NCBI GenBank assembly: GCA_944368925.1
Contig: CALVXG010000009.1
Coordinates: 1-64,000, forward strand
Reading direction: 5' to 3'
DNA length: 64,000 nt
Source: an uncultured Clostridia bacterium
GTDB lineage: Bacteria > Bacillota > Clostridia > Christensenellales > Borkfalkiaceae
Shown one piece after another: positions 8,012 through 16,597 of the stretch. Numbering within the stretch: position 1 is the first letter of the stretch; every line of letters begins with the position of its first letter. The translations under genes and the position numbers were made by a program. Below the pieces are notes generated by a model. The model was not told the origin of the DNA. It ran no database searches and saw only the letters and a list, made by a program, of their open reading frames with translations.

Positions 8012-9390
8012 ACGAACAGTCCGTGCAGGACATTGTGAAAGAAGTAATAGCGAAGATGAGCCTCGGCGAGCAGACGCAGACGGGCATGGGTATTTTTACG
8101 GACATGAACGAAGCGATTGCGGCTGCAAAGAAAGCGCAGGCAGTGCTTCGCAGGATGTCGATGGATCAGCGTGAGAAGATCATTACGAAGATCCGTCAGA
8201 AGATAAACGAAAATGCGGAAACGCTTGCCCGTATGGCTGTGGACGAAACAGGAATGGGCAATGTCGGGCATAAAATCCTGAAAAACCGTTTGGTTGCAGA
8301 AAAGACGCCGGGCACGGAAGATATTACGACGGTTGCGTGGTCGGGAGACCGCGGGCTTACGCTCATCGAAATGGGCCCGTTCGGTGTGATCGGCGCGATC
8401 ACGCCCTGCACGAATCCGAGCGAAACAGTCCTTTGCAACAGCATCGGAATGATCGCGGGCGGCAACACGGTCGTGTTCAACGCGCACCCCGCGGCAATCA
8501 AGACGAGCAATTACGCTGTCCGTCTGGTAAACGAAGCGTGTGTGGAAGCGGGCGGCCCGGAAAATGTGGCTTGTTCGCTTGTCAAACCGACATTGCAGTC
8601 GAGCGAGATCATGATGAAGCATAAGGATATTCCGCTGATCGTAGCGACGGGCGGGCCCGGCGTGGTTACGGCGGTGCTTTCTTCGGGGAAACGCGGTATC
8701 GGCGCAGGCGCGGGCAACCCTCCCGTGGTTGTGGACGAAACGGCGGATATCCGCAAAGCAGCGCAGGACATCGTCAACGGCTGCACCTTCGACAACAATC
8801 TTCCCTGCATCGCAGAGAAGGAGATCGTCGCGGTGGACAGCATTGCGGACGAGCTGATGAATTACATGATCACGGAGCAGGGATGCTACCTGGCCAGCAA
8901 GGAAGTGCAGGATAAACTGGTAGCTACGGTGTTGACGCCGAAGGGACTGAACCGCAAATGCGTGGGCAGGAGCGCAAAAGTTCTGCTCGGTATGGTCGGC
9001 GTAGAGGTTTCGGACGATATCCGTTGCATCGTGTTCGAAGGCGAAAAAGAACATCCTCTGATTGCAACAGAGCTGATGATGCCGATTTTGGGAATGGTTC
9101 GTGCAAAAGATTTCGACGACGCGGTGGAGAAAGCAGTCTGGCTGGAACACGGCAACCGTCATTCGGCGCACATTCATTCCAAGAACGTCGACAATATTAC
9201 GAAATATGCAAAGGCGATCGATACGGCGATTCTGGTCAAAAACGGGCCGTCTTATGCGGCGATCGGGTTTGGCGGAGAGGGCTTCTGCACGTTTACAATT
9301 GCGAGCAGGACGGGCGAAGGTCTGACGTCTGCGGCAACGTTCACGAAGCGCCGCCGCTGTGTCATGAGCGACAGCCTGTGTATCCGCTGA
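8005..9390 (+). CDS. pduP: CoA-acylating propionaldehyde dehydrogenase, PduP type
   Basis: 461 residues from ATG 8005, with GGAGG just upstream in the end of the GlcG-like gene. The N-terminal helix NEQSVQDIVKEVIAKM is a luminal targeting peptide. The acylating aldehyde dehydrogenase fold follows, with catalytic Cys268 in NLPCIAEKE and a nucleotide-binding region (TGGPGVVTAVLSSGK). It would turn propionaldehyde, CoA and NAD+ into propionyl-CoA and NADH inside the shell. Product is used by PduL; NADH is recycled by the alcohol dehydrogenase. Confidence 0.93.
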   Translation: MLNEQSVQDIVKEVIAKMSLGEQTQTGMGIFTDMNEAIAAAKKAQAVLRRMSMDQREKIITKIRQKINENAETLARMAVDETGMGNVGHKILKNRLVAEKTPGTEDITTVAWSGDRGLTLIEMGPFGVIGAITPCTNPSETVLCNSIGMIAGGNTVVFNAHPAAIKTSNYAVRLVNEACVEAGGPENVACSLVKPTLQSSEIMMKHKDIPLIVATGGPGVVTAVLSSGKRGIGAGAGNPPVVVDETADIRKAAQDIVNGCTFDNNLPCIAEKEIVAVDSIADELMNYMITEQGCYLASKEVQDKLVATVLTPKGLNRKCVGRSAKVLLGMVGVEVSDDIRCIVFEGEKEHPLIATELMMPILGMVRAKDFDDAVEKAVWLEHGNRHSAHIHSKNVDNITKYAKAIDTAILVKNGPSYAAIGFGGEGFCTFTIASRTGEGLTSAATFTKRRRCVMSDSLCIR

Positions 9391-9407
9391 TGTAAGGAGA
9401 TAGAGAA

Positions 9408-10637
9408 ATGGATATCAACAATAAAAATATTGAAGAAATCGTCAGAAAGGTTCTCGAAGACATGACGGGCGGCGTCAAGAGCACGGCTTCGGCTGCTCCG
9501 GCCGCTGCGGCTTCGAGTGTAGCGAGCGGAACGATCCCGCAGAAAGCGCGCGTTGCGATGCTGGTTGAGAAAGAGAAATACGAGATCAGGGAATATCCTC
9601 TTCCTCCCGTCGGTGACGACGACATCCTCGTGAAGGTAGAAGGATGCGGCATCTGCGGTACGGATGCGCACGAATTCAAACGCGATCCTTTCAACCTGAT
9701 CCCTGTCGTGCTCGGACATGAAGGGACGGGCGAGATCGTCAAAATGGGTAAAAACGTCAAAAAAGACAGCGCCGGCAAAGATCTGAAACTGGGCGACAAA
9801 GTCGTTACGTGCATGATCTTCAAAGACAATCCCGACATCACGATGTTCGATCTGAACAAACAGAACGTGGGCGGCGCGGACGTGTACGGACTTCTTCCCG
9901 ATGACAACATTCACTTTAACGGCTGGTTCTCGGACTATCTGTTGGTGCGCGGCGGAAGCACGATCTTCAACGTAAGCGATCTGGATCTGTATTCGCGTAT
10001 CCTGATCGAACCCTGCGCGGTGCTCGTACATGCGGTAGAGCGTGCCAAGTCGACGGGGATCCTGCGTTTCAACAGCCGTGTCGTCGTGCAAGGCTGCGGC
10101 CCGATCGGACTCATCTGCATCGCGGTTCTGCGTACAATGGGTGTCGAGCATATTACGGCGGTGGACGGCGAAACGAAGCGTCTCGAGTTTGCGAAAAAGA
10201 TGGGCGCAGACAAGTCGGTCAACTTCAAAGAGTACAAAGGAATCGAGAACCTCGCGAAAGCGGTGGAAGATACCTTTGACGGGCATCCGGCTGACTTCGC
10301 GTTCCAGTGCACGGGGTCGCCTGCGGCGCATTCGAATATCTACAAATTCGTACGCAACGGCGGCGGTTTGTGCGAACTCGGATTCTTCATCAACGGCGGC
10401 GACGCGACGATCAACCCGCACTTCGACATCTGCGCGAAAGAGCTCACGATGGTCGGATCCTGGGTTTACACGCTCCGCGATTATGCGACGACGTTTGATT
10501 TCCTCAAACGTGCGAAAGGGATCGGCTTGCCGATGGATGAGCTGATCACGCATACTTTCCCGCTTGAGCAGATCAACGAAGCGCATCAGACGAACCTTCG
10601 CATGGAAGGATTGAAGATCGCGATCATCAATAAATAA
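9408..10637 (+). CDS. Zinc-type MDR alcohol dehydrogenase with N-terminal encapsulation peptide
   Basis: 409 residues. Layout: targeting helix (NNKNIEEIVRKVLEDM), Ala/Ser-rich linker (about 25-45), then a medium-chain dehydrogenase with catalytic zinc motif CGICGTD, GHEGTGE and a Rossmann segment GCGPIGL. The four cysteines of the structural zinc site are absent. It probably reduces propionaldehyde to propanol or lactaldehyde to propanediol with NADH in the lumen; sequence alone does not decide which. Confidence 0.88.
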   Translation: MDINNKNIEEIVRKVLEDMTGGVKSTASAAPAAAASSVASGTIPQKARVAMLVEKEKYEIREYPLPPVGDDDILVKVEGCGICGTDAHEFKRDPFNLIPVVLGHEGTGEIVKMGKNVKKDSAGKDLKLGDKVVTCMIFKDNPDITMFDLNKQNVGGADVYGLLPDDNIHFNGWFSDYLLVRGGSTIFNVSDLDLYSRILIEPCAVLVHAVERAKSTGILRFNSRVVVQGCGPIGLICIAVLRTMGVEHITAVDGETKRLEFAKKMGADKSVNFKEYKGIENLAKAVEDTFDGHPADFAFQCTGSPAAHSNIYKFVRNGGGLCELGFFINGGDATINPHFDICAKELTMVGSWVYTLRDYATTFDFLKRAKGIGLPMDELITHTFPLEQINEAHQTNLRMEGLKIAIINK

Positions 10638-10648
10638 GCAGGTAGATT

Positions 10649-10963
10649 ATGGCACAGGCAGTCGGTATTTTGGAAGTGTTTGGATTGGCAACGGCGTTCG
10701 TGGCTGCGGATGCGGGCTGTAAAGCGGCAGACGTGACGATAGAGCATTTCGACAAAAACAAACCTGGCAACGCGGATAAACTTCCGGTGCCGTTGATTGT
10801 CTGCATCAAATTCCGCGGCGATGTTGCGGCGGTGGAAGCGGCAATGGAAGCGGCGGCAAGCGCGGCGGAAGGTATTTCCGGCGTGGTCGATAAATTCATC
10901 ATAGCGAACCCGGAAGAGGGTACGGAAAAGATGCTTAAGCTGAACGCTTTTGATAAAAATTAA
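10649..10963 (+). CDS. BMC-H shell protein with an extended pore-side loop
   Basis: 104 residues with one BMC domain ([35 protein letters not shown], ending [11 protein letters not shown]). The segment between strand two and the Arg-Gly-Asp turn is longer than in PduA-like proteins ([16 protein letters not shown]), so the hexamer pore differs. First of four BMC-H genes in a row. Confidence 0.88.
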   Translation: MAQAVGILEVFGLATAFVAADAGCKAADVTIEHFDKNKPGNADKLPVPLIVCIKFRGDVAAVEAAMEAAASAAEGISGVVDKFIIANPEEGTEKMLKLNAFDKN

Positions 10964-10991
10964 TTCGGATAAATTTCAGGAGGATAGAAAC

Positions 10992-11267
10992 ATGGCAAAG
11001 GAAGCATTGGGCATGATCGAGACGAGAGGCCTTGTGGCAGCGATCGAGGCAGCAGATGCAATGGTCAAAGCGGCGGAAGTTACTTTGATCGGAACGGAGA
11101 AGATCGGCAGCGGCTTGGTCAGCGTGATGGTGCGCGGCGACGTCGGCGCGGTGAACGCGGCGGTGGAAGCAGGCGCTAACAACGCGTCCAGACTGGGCGA
11201 ACTGGTTGCGAAACACGTAATTCCCCGTCCTCATGCAGACGTGGAAAAAATTCTTCCCAAACTGTAA
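10992..11267 (+). CDS. Major BMC-H shell protein, PduA-like (copy 1)
   Basis: 91 residues from ATG 10992 with AGGAGG upstream. Canonical hexameric shell protein with the KIGSG pore loop and [15 protein letters not shown]. It differs from the gene at 11692 at only about seven positions, pointing to recent duplication or gene conversion. Expected to tile the facets of the shell. Confidence 0.95.
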   Translation: MAKEALGMIETRGLVAAIEAADAMVKAAEVTLIGTEKIGSGLVSVMVRGDVGAVNAAVEAGANNASRLGELVAKHVIPRPHADVEKILPKL

Positions 11268-11291
11268 TAGAGTGGCAGGCCGGAGGCAACA

Positions 11292-11615
11292 ATGGGCAAA
11301 GCACTTGGTTTTATTGAAATATCCGGCGTGACCGCGGCGATCGACGCGCTCGACATCATGTTAAAGACGGCAGATGTCGAACTTGTGACTTGGGAAAGGA
11401 AGCTGGGCGGCAGGCTTGTCACTCTGATCGTAAGAGGCAGCGTGTCGGCGGTAACGGAAGCGGTGGAAGCGGCGGCTGCGGGTGCGATCAAGAAGCCTGT
11501 GGCGAAAGCGGTCATAGCGAATCCGCATTCCGAGACGGAGCGTCTGGTTGCGCTTTCCGCATCCAGACTGGCGAGAAAGAACGGAAAAGATGTTCCGATG
11601 GAACACGATACCTGA
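11292..11615 (+). CDS. BMC-H shell protein with short C-terminal extension
   Basis: 107 residues. One BMC domain (KALGFIEISGVTAAIDALD, VRGSVSAVTEAVEAA) with pore residues KLGGR instead of KIGSG. A basic/polar tail (ARKNGKDVPMEHDT) extends past the usual end. It sits between the two near-identical PduA-like genes. Confidence 0.9.
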   Translation: MGKALGFIEISGVTAAIDALDIMLKTADVELVTWERKLGGRLVTLIVRGSVSAVTEAVEAAAAGAIKKPVAKAVIANPHSETERLVALSASRLARKNGKDVPMEHDT

Positions 11616-11691
11616 TCCAATTTAAGCGAGCGTACGGGAAAACCGTAAGCAAATAAAATCAGTAAAATATCTCTGAAGGAGGAGAAAAGAA

Positions 11692-11973
11692 ATGTCATTC
11701 GAAGCATTGGGTATGATCGAAACGAGAGGTCTTGTTGCGGCGATCGAAGCAGCAGATGCTATGCTGAAAGCAGCGAACGTTACGTTGATCGGAACGGAAA
11801 AGATCGGCAGCGGCTTGGTCAGCGTGATGGTCAGAGGTGATGTCGGCGCGGTGAACGCAGCGGTGGAAGCAGGCGCTAACAATGCGTCCAAGCTCGGCGA
11901 ACTGGTTGCGAAACACGTGATCCCTCGTCCTCATTCTGACGTCGAGAAGATTCTTCCTACGCTCAACAAGTAA
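11692..11973 (+). CDS. Major BMC-H shell protein, PduA-like (copy 2)
   Basis: 93 residues, preceded by the strong ribosome site GGAGGAG. Nearly the same protein as at 10992, with the same KIGSG pore and changes only at scattered surface positions. A stable intercistronic hairpin lies about 30 bases downstream, which may protect or separate this abundant message from pduL. Confidence 0.95.
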   Translation: MSFEALGMIETRGLVAAIEAADAMLKAANVTLIGTEKIGSGLVSVMVRGDVGAVNAAVEAGANNASKLGELVAKHVIPRPHSDVEKILPTLNK

Positions 11974-12003
11974 TTGCGTAGTGAGAAATCGGGCAGCTTG
12001 AAT

Positions 12004-12037
12004 CCGCGTTCCGGAACATTTTATTTCCGGGGCGCGG
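12004..12037 (+). promoter_or_regulatory. Intercistronic RNA hairpin between shell gene and pduL
   Basis: CCGCG-TT-CCGGAA pairs with TTCCGG-GG-CGCGG (13 pairs counting two G-U), loop of eight bases. No T-run follows, so termination is unlikely; mRNA stabilisation or processing is more plausible. Confidence 0.5.
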
Positions 12038-12117
12038 CGGAAAGCGCAATATGCCGTGTCGGATGGCGCGGCAGGTTTTGTATTTAATTTTTCGGACAAT
12101 TCAGGAGGATGGCGGCA

Positions 12118-12759
12118 GTGGAACAGAGTACCATTGAAATGATTACGAGGCTTACGTTGCAGGCGTTGGAACAGCAACAGAATTCCGGAAGCGGATTTAT
12201 GGTACCGGTAGGAGTTTCGGCGCGTCACGTACATCTTACGCAGGAGCACGTAGAAGAGCTGTTCGGCAAAGGGCACGTATTGCACAAGAAAAAAGATCTT
12301 ATGGGCGGACAGTTTGCGGCGGAAGAGTGCGTAACGATTGTCGGATTGAAACTTCGTGCGATCGAAAATGTACGTGTGCTTGGGCCCTGCCGTAAAAATT
12401 CGCAGGTTGAAATTTCTGCGACGGATGCATTGAAGCTGGGTGTGAAGGCGCCTATCCGTGAATCGGGCAATATTGCCGGGAGCGCGCCGATCGCATTGGT
12501 CGGGCCGAAAGGGGCAATTTACCTGAAAGAGGGTTGCATTATTGCAAAGAGGCACATACACATGTCACCGGCGGATGCAGAGGCGGCAGGAGTGAAAGAC
12601 GGCGATGTTGTGTCTGTAAAAGCGGACAATGAGCGTGGTACGGTATTCAACCATGTTCAGATTCGTGTAGACAAGAGCTTTACGTTGGAAATGCATCTGG
12701 ATACAGATGAAGCCAATGCGGCAAAGATTTCGACGGGTTCTACCGTACGGATTCTGTAA
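12118..12759 (+). CDS. pduL: Phosphate propanoyltransferase PduL with N-terminal encapsulation peptide
   Basis: 213 residues if started at GTG 12118. An in-frame ATG at 12109 directly abuts AGGAGG (12103-12108), too close for initiation, whereas GTG has the ideal nine-base spacing. The targeting helix EQSTIEMITRLTLQALEQ is followed by two PduL half-domains with zinc motifs RHVHL and RHIHM. It converts propionyl-CoA and phosphate to propionyl-phosphate and CoA, recycling CoA in the lumen. No propionate kinase is in this window. Confidence 0.92.
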   Translation: MEQSTIEMITRLTLQALEQQQNSGSGFMVPVGVSARHVHLTQEHVEELFGKGHVLHKKKDLMGGQFAAEECVTIVGLKLRAIENVRVLGPCRKNSQVEISATDALKLGVKAPIRESGNIAGSAPIALVGPKGAIYLKEGCIIAKRHIHMSPADAEAAGVKDGDVVSVKADNERGTVFNHVQIRVDKSFTLEMHLDTDEANAAKISTGSTVRIL

Positions 12760-12777
12760 AGCCGGGGGAGTTCAGGA

Positions 12778-13041
12778 ATGATCATCGGAAAGGTTGTGGG
12801 CAGTGTCGTGTCCACGCGCAAGTGTGAAAATCTTGTCGGAAGCAAATTCATGATCGTGGAACCGATCCCGAGTTTAAAAGTGACGAACCGGATCGTGGCG
12901 ATCGATCAGATCGGTGCCGGTATCGGTGAGTTTGTCCTGGTAGCGCAGGGAAGTGCTGCACGTGTCGGCTGCGGCATGGACAGGGCTCCGGTAGATGCAG
13001 CAATCGTAGGTATTTTGGACGAAGGACAGAATTTGGAGTAA
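12778..13041 (+). CDS. EutN/CcmL-family pentameric vertex protein (BMC-P)
   Basis: 87 residues; the whole length fits the family (GKVVGSVVSTRK, LVAQGSAAR, DAAIVGILD). Pentamers cap the icosahedral vertices of the shell. It is the only BMC-P gene in the locus. Confidence 0.94.
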   Translation: MIIGKVVGSVVSTRKCENLVGSKFMIVEPIPSLKVTNRIVAIDQIGAGIGEFVLVAQGSAARVGCGMDRAPVDAAIVGILDEGQNLE

Positions 13042-13050
13042 TAGCAGACC

Positions 13051-14382
13051 ATGGAAATGAAAGAACTGGCCGCACTTTTGCAGAAGAGCGGCGTAGTCGG
13101 TGCGGGCGGTGCAGGCTTTCCTACATACGCAAAACTGGATGCCCGTGCGGAAACGATTATTATGAATTGCGCGGAGTGCGAGCCTTTGCTCAAACTTCAC
13201 AGGCAATTATTGGAGAAGTATGCGGATGAAATAGTTTCGGTATTCCATCTGGTCATGGAGACGGTGGGAGCCAAGGAAGCGATCATCGGCATTAAGAAGG
13301 CATACAAAGCGGCTATCAAGGCGCTGGAAGGCGTGCTTCCGAAGTATCCGGGCGTTCGGCTCGGCCTTTTGGACGAAGTCTATCCTGCGGGCGATGAAGT
13401 CGTTCTGATATATGAAGTCACGCATAAAGTTGTGCGCCCCGGCGGACTTCCGATCGAGTGCGGCGTGATCGTGTTCAACGTAGAGACGTTGTACAACCTG
13501 CATCGCGCATTGCACAAGAACGAGCCGGTCGTGGACAAACTTGTGAGCGTCGTTGCGGAAGTCAACAATCCCGTCACGGTGCGCATGCCTTTGGGTTCTA
13601 CGGTGGAAGAGGCCGTACAGCTTGCGGGCGGCGCAAAGGTAAAAGATCCGGTCTATTTTGTCGGCGGACCTATGATGGGGAACATTCTTCCCGGCACGGC
13701 TCCGATTACAAAGACGACGAACGCGATCCTCGTTTTGCCGCAGAATCACTTCCTTGTGGAGCGCAAGCGTGCGAAGACGGAGATCATGTTAAAGAGAGCG
13801 GCGGCGAGCTGCTGTCAGTGTACTATGTGTACGGATCTTTGTCCGCGTCATTTGCTCGGGCATCCGATCCAGCCGCATCTGTTCATGCGTGCGGCGACGT
13901 GCAAGGATGTACAGGATCCGAACATCTTCCTGGATACGTTTTTCTGCTGTTCGTGCGGTTTGTGCGAGTTGTATTCCTGCTTCCAGGGACTTTCGCCTCG
14001 TACGCTGATCACGACGTATAAAAACGGTCTGCGTGCAGCCGGGATCAAGGCTCCGCAGGTACAGGCGGCACCGGTTCAGCCGGAAAGAGAGCTGCGCAAG
14101 GCACCCATGAAGCGTCTTATGGCGCGGATCGATCTGACGAAATACGACGTTCCGGCTCCTTTGCAGGACGAATGTGTGAAAGTCAAGAGTGTCAAGATCC
14201 CGTTGCGCCAGCATATCGGGGCGCCGGCGGTATGTGCCGTCAAAGCCGGCGATATAGTAGAACGCGGGCAGGTAATCGCAAATCCTGCAAACGGTTTGAG
14301 CGTAGCGATTCATGCCTCTATTACGGGCAGGGTAAGAGAAGCGGACGCAAACAGCATAACGATAGACAGTACGGAGATTTGA
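13051..14382 (+). CDS. pduS: PduS-like RnfC-family flavin/iron-sulfur protein
   Basis: 443 residues. An RnfC/NuoF-like N-terminus has the glycine-rich motif GAGGAGFPTYAK (residues 17-28), then a SLBB-type region, two cysteine clusters near 250-305 (CCQCTMCTDLCPRH and CCSCGLCELYSC) for two 4Fe-4S centres, and a C-terminal barrel-sandwich domain. Likely shuttles electrons between NADH and the shell. The next gene encodes PduT, whose pore cysteine could pass electrons outward. In B12 systems PduS reduces cobalamin; here B12 is not used, so redox balancing is the better guess. Confidence 0.9.
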   Translation: MEMKELAALLQKSGVVGAGGAGFPTYAKLDARAETIIMNCAECEPLLKLHRQLLEKYADEIVSVFHLVMETVGAKEAIIGIKKAYKAAIKALEGVLPKYPGVRLGLLDEVYPAGDEVVLIYEVTHKVVRPGGLPIECGVIVFNVETLYNLHRALHKNEPVVDKLVSVVAEVNNPVTVRMPLGSTVEEAVQLAGGAKVKDPVYFVGGPMMGNILPGTAPITKTTNAILVLPQNHFLVERKRAKTEIMLKRAAASCCQCTMCTDLCPRHLLGHPIQPHLFMRAATCKDVQDPNIFLDTFFCCSCGLCELYSCFQGLSPRTLITTYKNGLRAAGIKAPQVQAAPVQPERELRKAPMKRLMARIDLTKYDVPAPLQDECVKVKSVKIPLRQHIGAPAVCAVKAGDIVERGQVIANPANGLSVAIHASITGRVREADANSITIDSTEI

Positions 14383-14383
14383 A

Positions 14384-14932
14384 ATGAGCAAAGCAATCGG
14401 AATGGCCGAATTTAAAACGGTATCTGCGGGCATTACGGCGGCAGACGCGATGGTCAAAACGGCGGATGTCGATGTGATCGAAGCGGAGACGGTATGTCCC
14501 GGCAAATATATAGTGATTATTACGGGTGAACTCAGTGCGGTGACTGCGTCCGTGGAAACGGCACGGACGTTGCACGGGTTGCATCTGATCGACAGTTTTG
14601 TCCTCGGAAATCCGGCGGATGAAATTTTCCCTGCAATATACGGTGCGACACACGTGGAGATCGTACAGTCTTTGGGTATTGTGGAGACGTACGATGCGGC
14701 GGCAATTATTGTTGCGGCGGATCAGGCAGCGAAAACGGCGGATGTATCGCTGGTTGAAATCCGTTTGGCGCGCGGCATGTGCGGAAAAAGCTATCTGTTG
14801 CTGACCGGAGAAGTCGCTGCGGTGGAAGCTGCGATAGCGCGCGCAGAAAAAGCGGTCGAGCCGCGCGGAATGTATCTTGACAGTTCCGTCATTGCCCGTC
14901 CCGATAAGAAAATCATCGATCAGATTTTGTAA
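14384..14932 (+). CDS. pduT: PduT-like tandem BMC-T trimer shell protein
   Basis: 182 residues with two BMC domains. Cys38 (EAETVC) is at the position that in PduT holds the pore 4Fe-4S cluster; a second cysteine (RGMCGK) lies in the matching loop of domain 2. It starts two bases after pduS ends, fitting a PduS-PduT electron conduit through the shell. Last gene before a hairpin terminator. Confidence 0.93.
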   Translation: MSKAIGMAEFKTVSAGITAADAMVKTADVDVIEAETVCPGKYIVIITGELSAVTASVETARTLHGLHLIDSFVLGNPADEIFPAIYGATHVEIVQSLGIVETYDAAAIIVAADQAAKTADVSLVEIRLARGMCGKSYLLLTGEVAAVEAAIARAEKAVEPRGMYLDSSVIARPDKKIIDQIL

Positions 14933-14939
14933 GACGAAC

Positions 14940-14980
14940 GGTTCGGTGCAGGCAATGTGCCGGACCTTTGTCGCTTTTTT
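14940..14980 (+). terminator. Probable terminator of the shell operon
   Basis: A 10-pair stem with three G-U pairs (14940-14949 with 14957-14966), seven-base loop, then TTTGTCGCTTTTTT. Moderate strength, so readthrough into the DeoR gene is possible. Confidence 0.5.
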
Positions 14981-15042
14981 CAGAAAGGCTATCTGCAGTC
15001 CGGGTCCGAGAGCGATGCGGGGAAGAAGAGAAGGGGGATATT

Positions 15043-15819
15043 ATGCTCGCTATAGAAAGGAGAAACGCCATATTGGCTGTATTACGGGAGGACAAACACG
15101 TCGTCGTCAGCGAATTGGCGCGCGCGTTTGAAGTTTCGGAAGAGACGGTACGGCGTGATCTGGACAAACTGGAAAAAGAAGGTTTGGTCGTCAAGACATA
15201 CGGAGGCGCTGTCATCAGCGAAAACAATTCGGCAGAACTTCCGTACGTCGTGCGCAAGAAAGCGAACGTCACGGCAAAGCAAAAGATTGCCGAGCTTGCC
15301 GCGAACATTATCTCGGACGGCGATACGCTGATCCTCGATGCAAGTTCGACGGCGGTTTTCATCGCGCAGAAAATCAAGAGCAAGAAAGACCTCACGCTCA
15401 TCACGAATTCCATTGAAGTGCTCATGGAATTGTCGGACGTGACGGGTTGGAAAATTTTGTCGACGGGCGGCCTTTTGAAAGAGCGTTCGTGTGCCTTGGT
15501 CGGTAACCAGGCAGAGGAATGCCTTTCCCGCTTTCATGTCGATAAAGCGTTCATTTCCTGCAAGGGCATGCATCCGGAACACGGATTTTCGGACAGTAGC
15601 GACATGCACGCCGCCGTCAAGAGGGCGATGATCCAGAGTGCTGCGCAGGTGTTTTTTGCGGTGGATTCTTCCAAATTCGGTAAATTATCGCTGACGACGA
15701 TCAGCAATTTTGAAGGGGTGGAAGCGGTCATTACCGATCAGAAACCGAGTGCCGAGTGGGAGCGGATCTTTGCCGCCAACGACGTGGAATGTCTTTATCC
15801 GGAGGGCGAAAATGTCTGA
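15043..15819 (+). CDS. DeoR-family transcriptional regulator, probable regulator of the microcompartment
   Basis: 258 residues from ATG 15043 (GAAGGGGG upstream; the frame is open further upstream without a ribosome site). The N-terminal winged HTH is clear (RRNAILAVLREDKHVVVSE, VSEETVRRDLDKLEKEG), followed by the DeoR sugar-phosphate sensor domain (DGDTLILDASSTAVFIAQ). These repressors usually bind a phosphorylated sugar; fuculose-1-P or a related intermediate is the likely inducer (inference). Overlaps the ParA gene by eight bases. Candidate operators are the TTGTGG/CCACAA sites at both promoters. Confidence 0.9.
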   Translation: MLAIERRNAILAVLREDKHVVVSELARAFEVSEETVRRDLDKLEKEGLVVKTYGGAVISENNSAELPYVVRKKANVTAKQKIAELAANIISDGDTLILDASSTAVFIAQKIKSKKDLTLITNSIEVLMELSDVTGWKILSTGGLLKERSCALVGNQAEECLSRFHVDKAFISCKGMHPEHGFSDSSDMHAAVKRAMIQSAAQVFFAVDSSKFGKLSLTTISNFEGVEAVITDQKPSAEWERIFAANDVECLYPEGENV

Positions 15820-16597
15820 AACGAAAGTGATCTGTTTTGCGAACAATAAAGGCGGCAGCGGAAAATCTACCACCTGTTCGAACGTCGGATATTTTTTAGC
15901 CGATTCCGGGCGCAAAGTCTTATTGATCGACGGAGACATGCAGCTGAACTTGTCGCTTGCCTTTTTTGACGAAGAAAAGGTCCTTGCAATGGCGGGAAGT
16001 GAAAAAAATCTGTTCAACGCAATCAAGAAGCAGGACGATCTGACCGATTATGTGGTTTCGACGGGCTATCCGAATCTGGATATCGTTCCGTCGTCCACCT
16101 TGATGAGCTCGATCGAGTTTGAATTGTTTTCCAAGTGGCAGCGGGAGTATATTCTGAAAAAATGCCTGCAAAAGCTCAAAGAAAGCAATCGCTATGATTT
16201 TATCCTGATCGATTCACCGCCTACATTGGGAGGCTGGGTGATGAATATCCTGGCGGCCTCCGATTATTTGATCGTGCCTGTGGAAGCGAGCCCTTGGGGT
16301 CTGTTCGGACTTTCCAATTTGTTTGAATTTTTGTCCGAAGCGAAGGGGATCGCACCGCAACTGGAAGTGGCCGGGATCGCCGTAACCAAAGTAGACGGCA
16401 GAAAAAATTATTTTAAACAAACGATGGAAACGCTGCACGAATTGCCTGCTCATTTATTTGAAACGTGTATCCACACGGACAGCAACATTGAATGGGCGCA
16501 GGACAACAGCAAACCGGTCGGAAAATACCGCAGAAGTTCGCGCAGCAGCAAAGAATATCAGATGTTAACGGAGGAGATCGAAAAAGTATGCCGATAG
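15812..16597 (+). CDS. ParA/MinD-family ATPase, candidate microcompartment-positioning protein
   Basis: 261 residues from ATG 15812. Deviant Walker A NNKGGSGKSTT (residues ~11-21) with the signature lysine, Walker A' DGDMQLNLS, and Walker B ILIDSPPTLGG. Not next to chromosomal parS/rnp genes; instead it is embedded in the microcompartment locus and overlaps the DeoR regulator upstream. ParA relatives (McdA) position carboxysomes on the nucleoid, so a similar role for this shell is proposed. The next gene, with a ParB-like domain, overlaps its end. Confidence 0.85.
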   Translation: MSETKVICFANNKGGSGKSTTCSNVGYFLADSGRKVLLIDGDMQLNLSLAFFDEEKVLAMAGSEKNLFNAIKKQDDLTDYVVSTGYPNLDIVPSSTLMSSIEFELFSKWQREYILKKCLQKLKESNRYDFILIDSPPTLGGWVMNILAASDYLIVPVEASPWGLFGLSNLFEFLSEAKGIAPQLEVAGIAVTKVDGRKNYFKQTMETLHELPAHLFETCIHTDSNIEWAQDNSKPVGKYRRSSRSSKEYQMLTEEIEKVCR

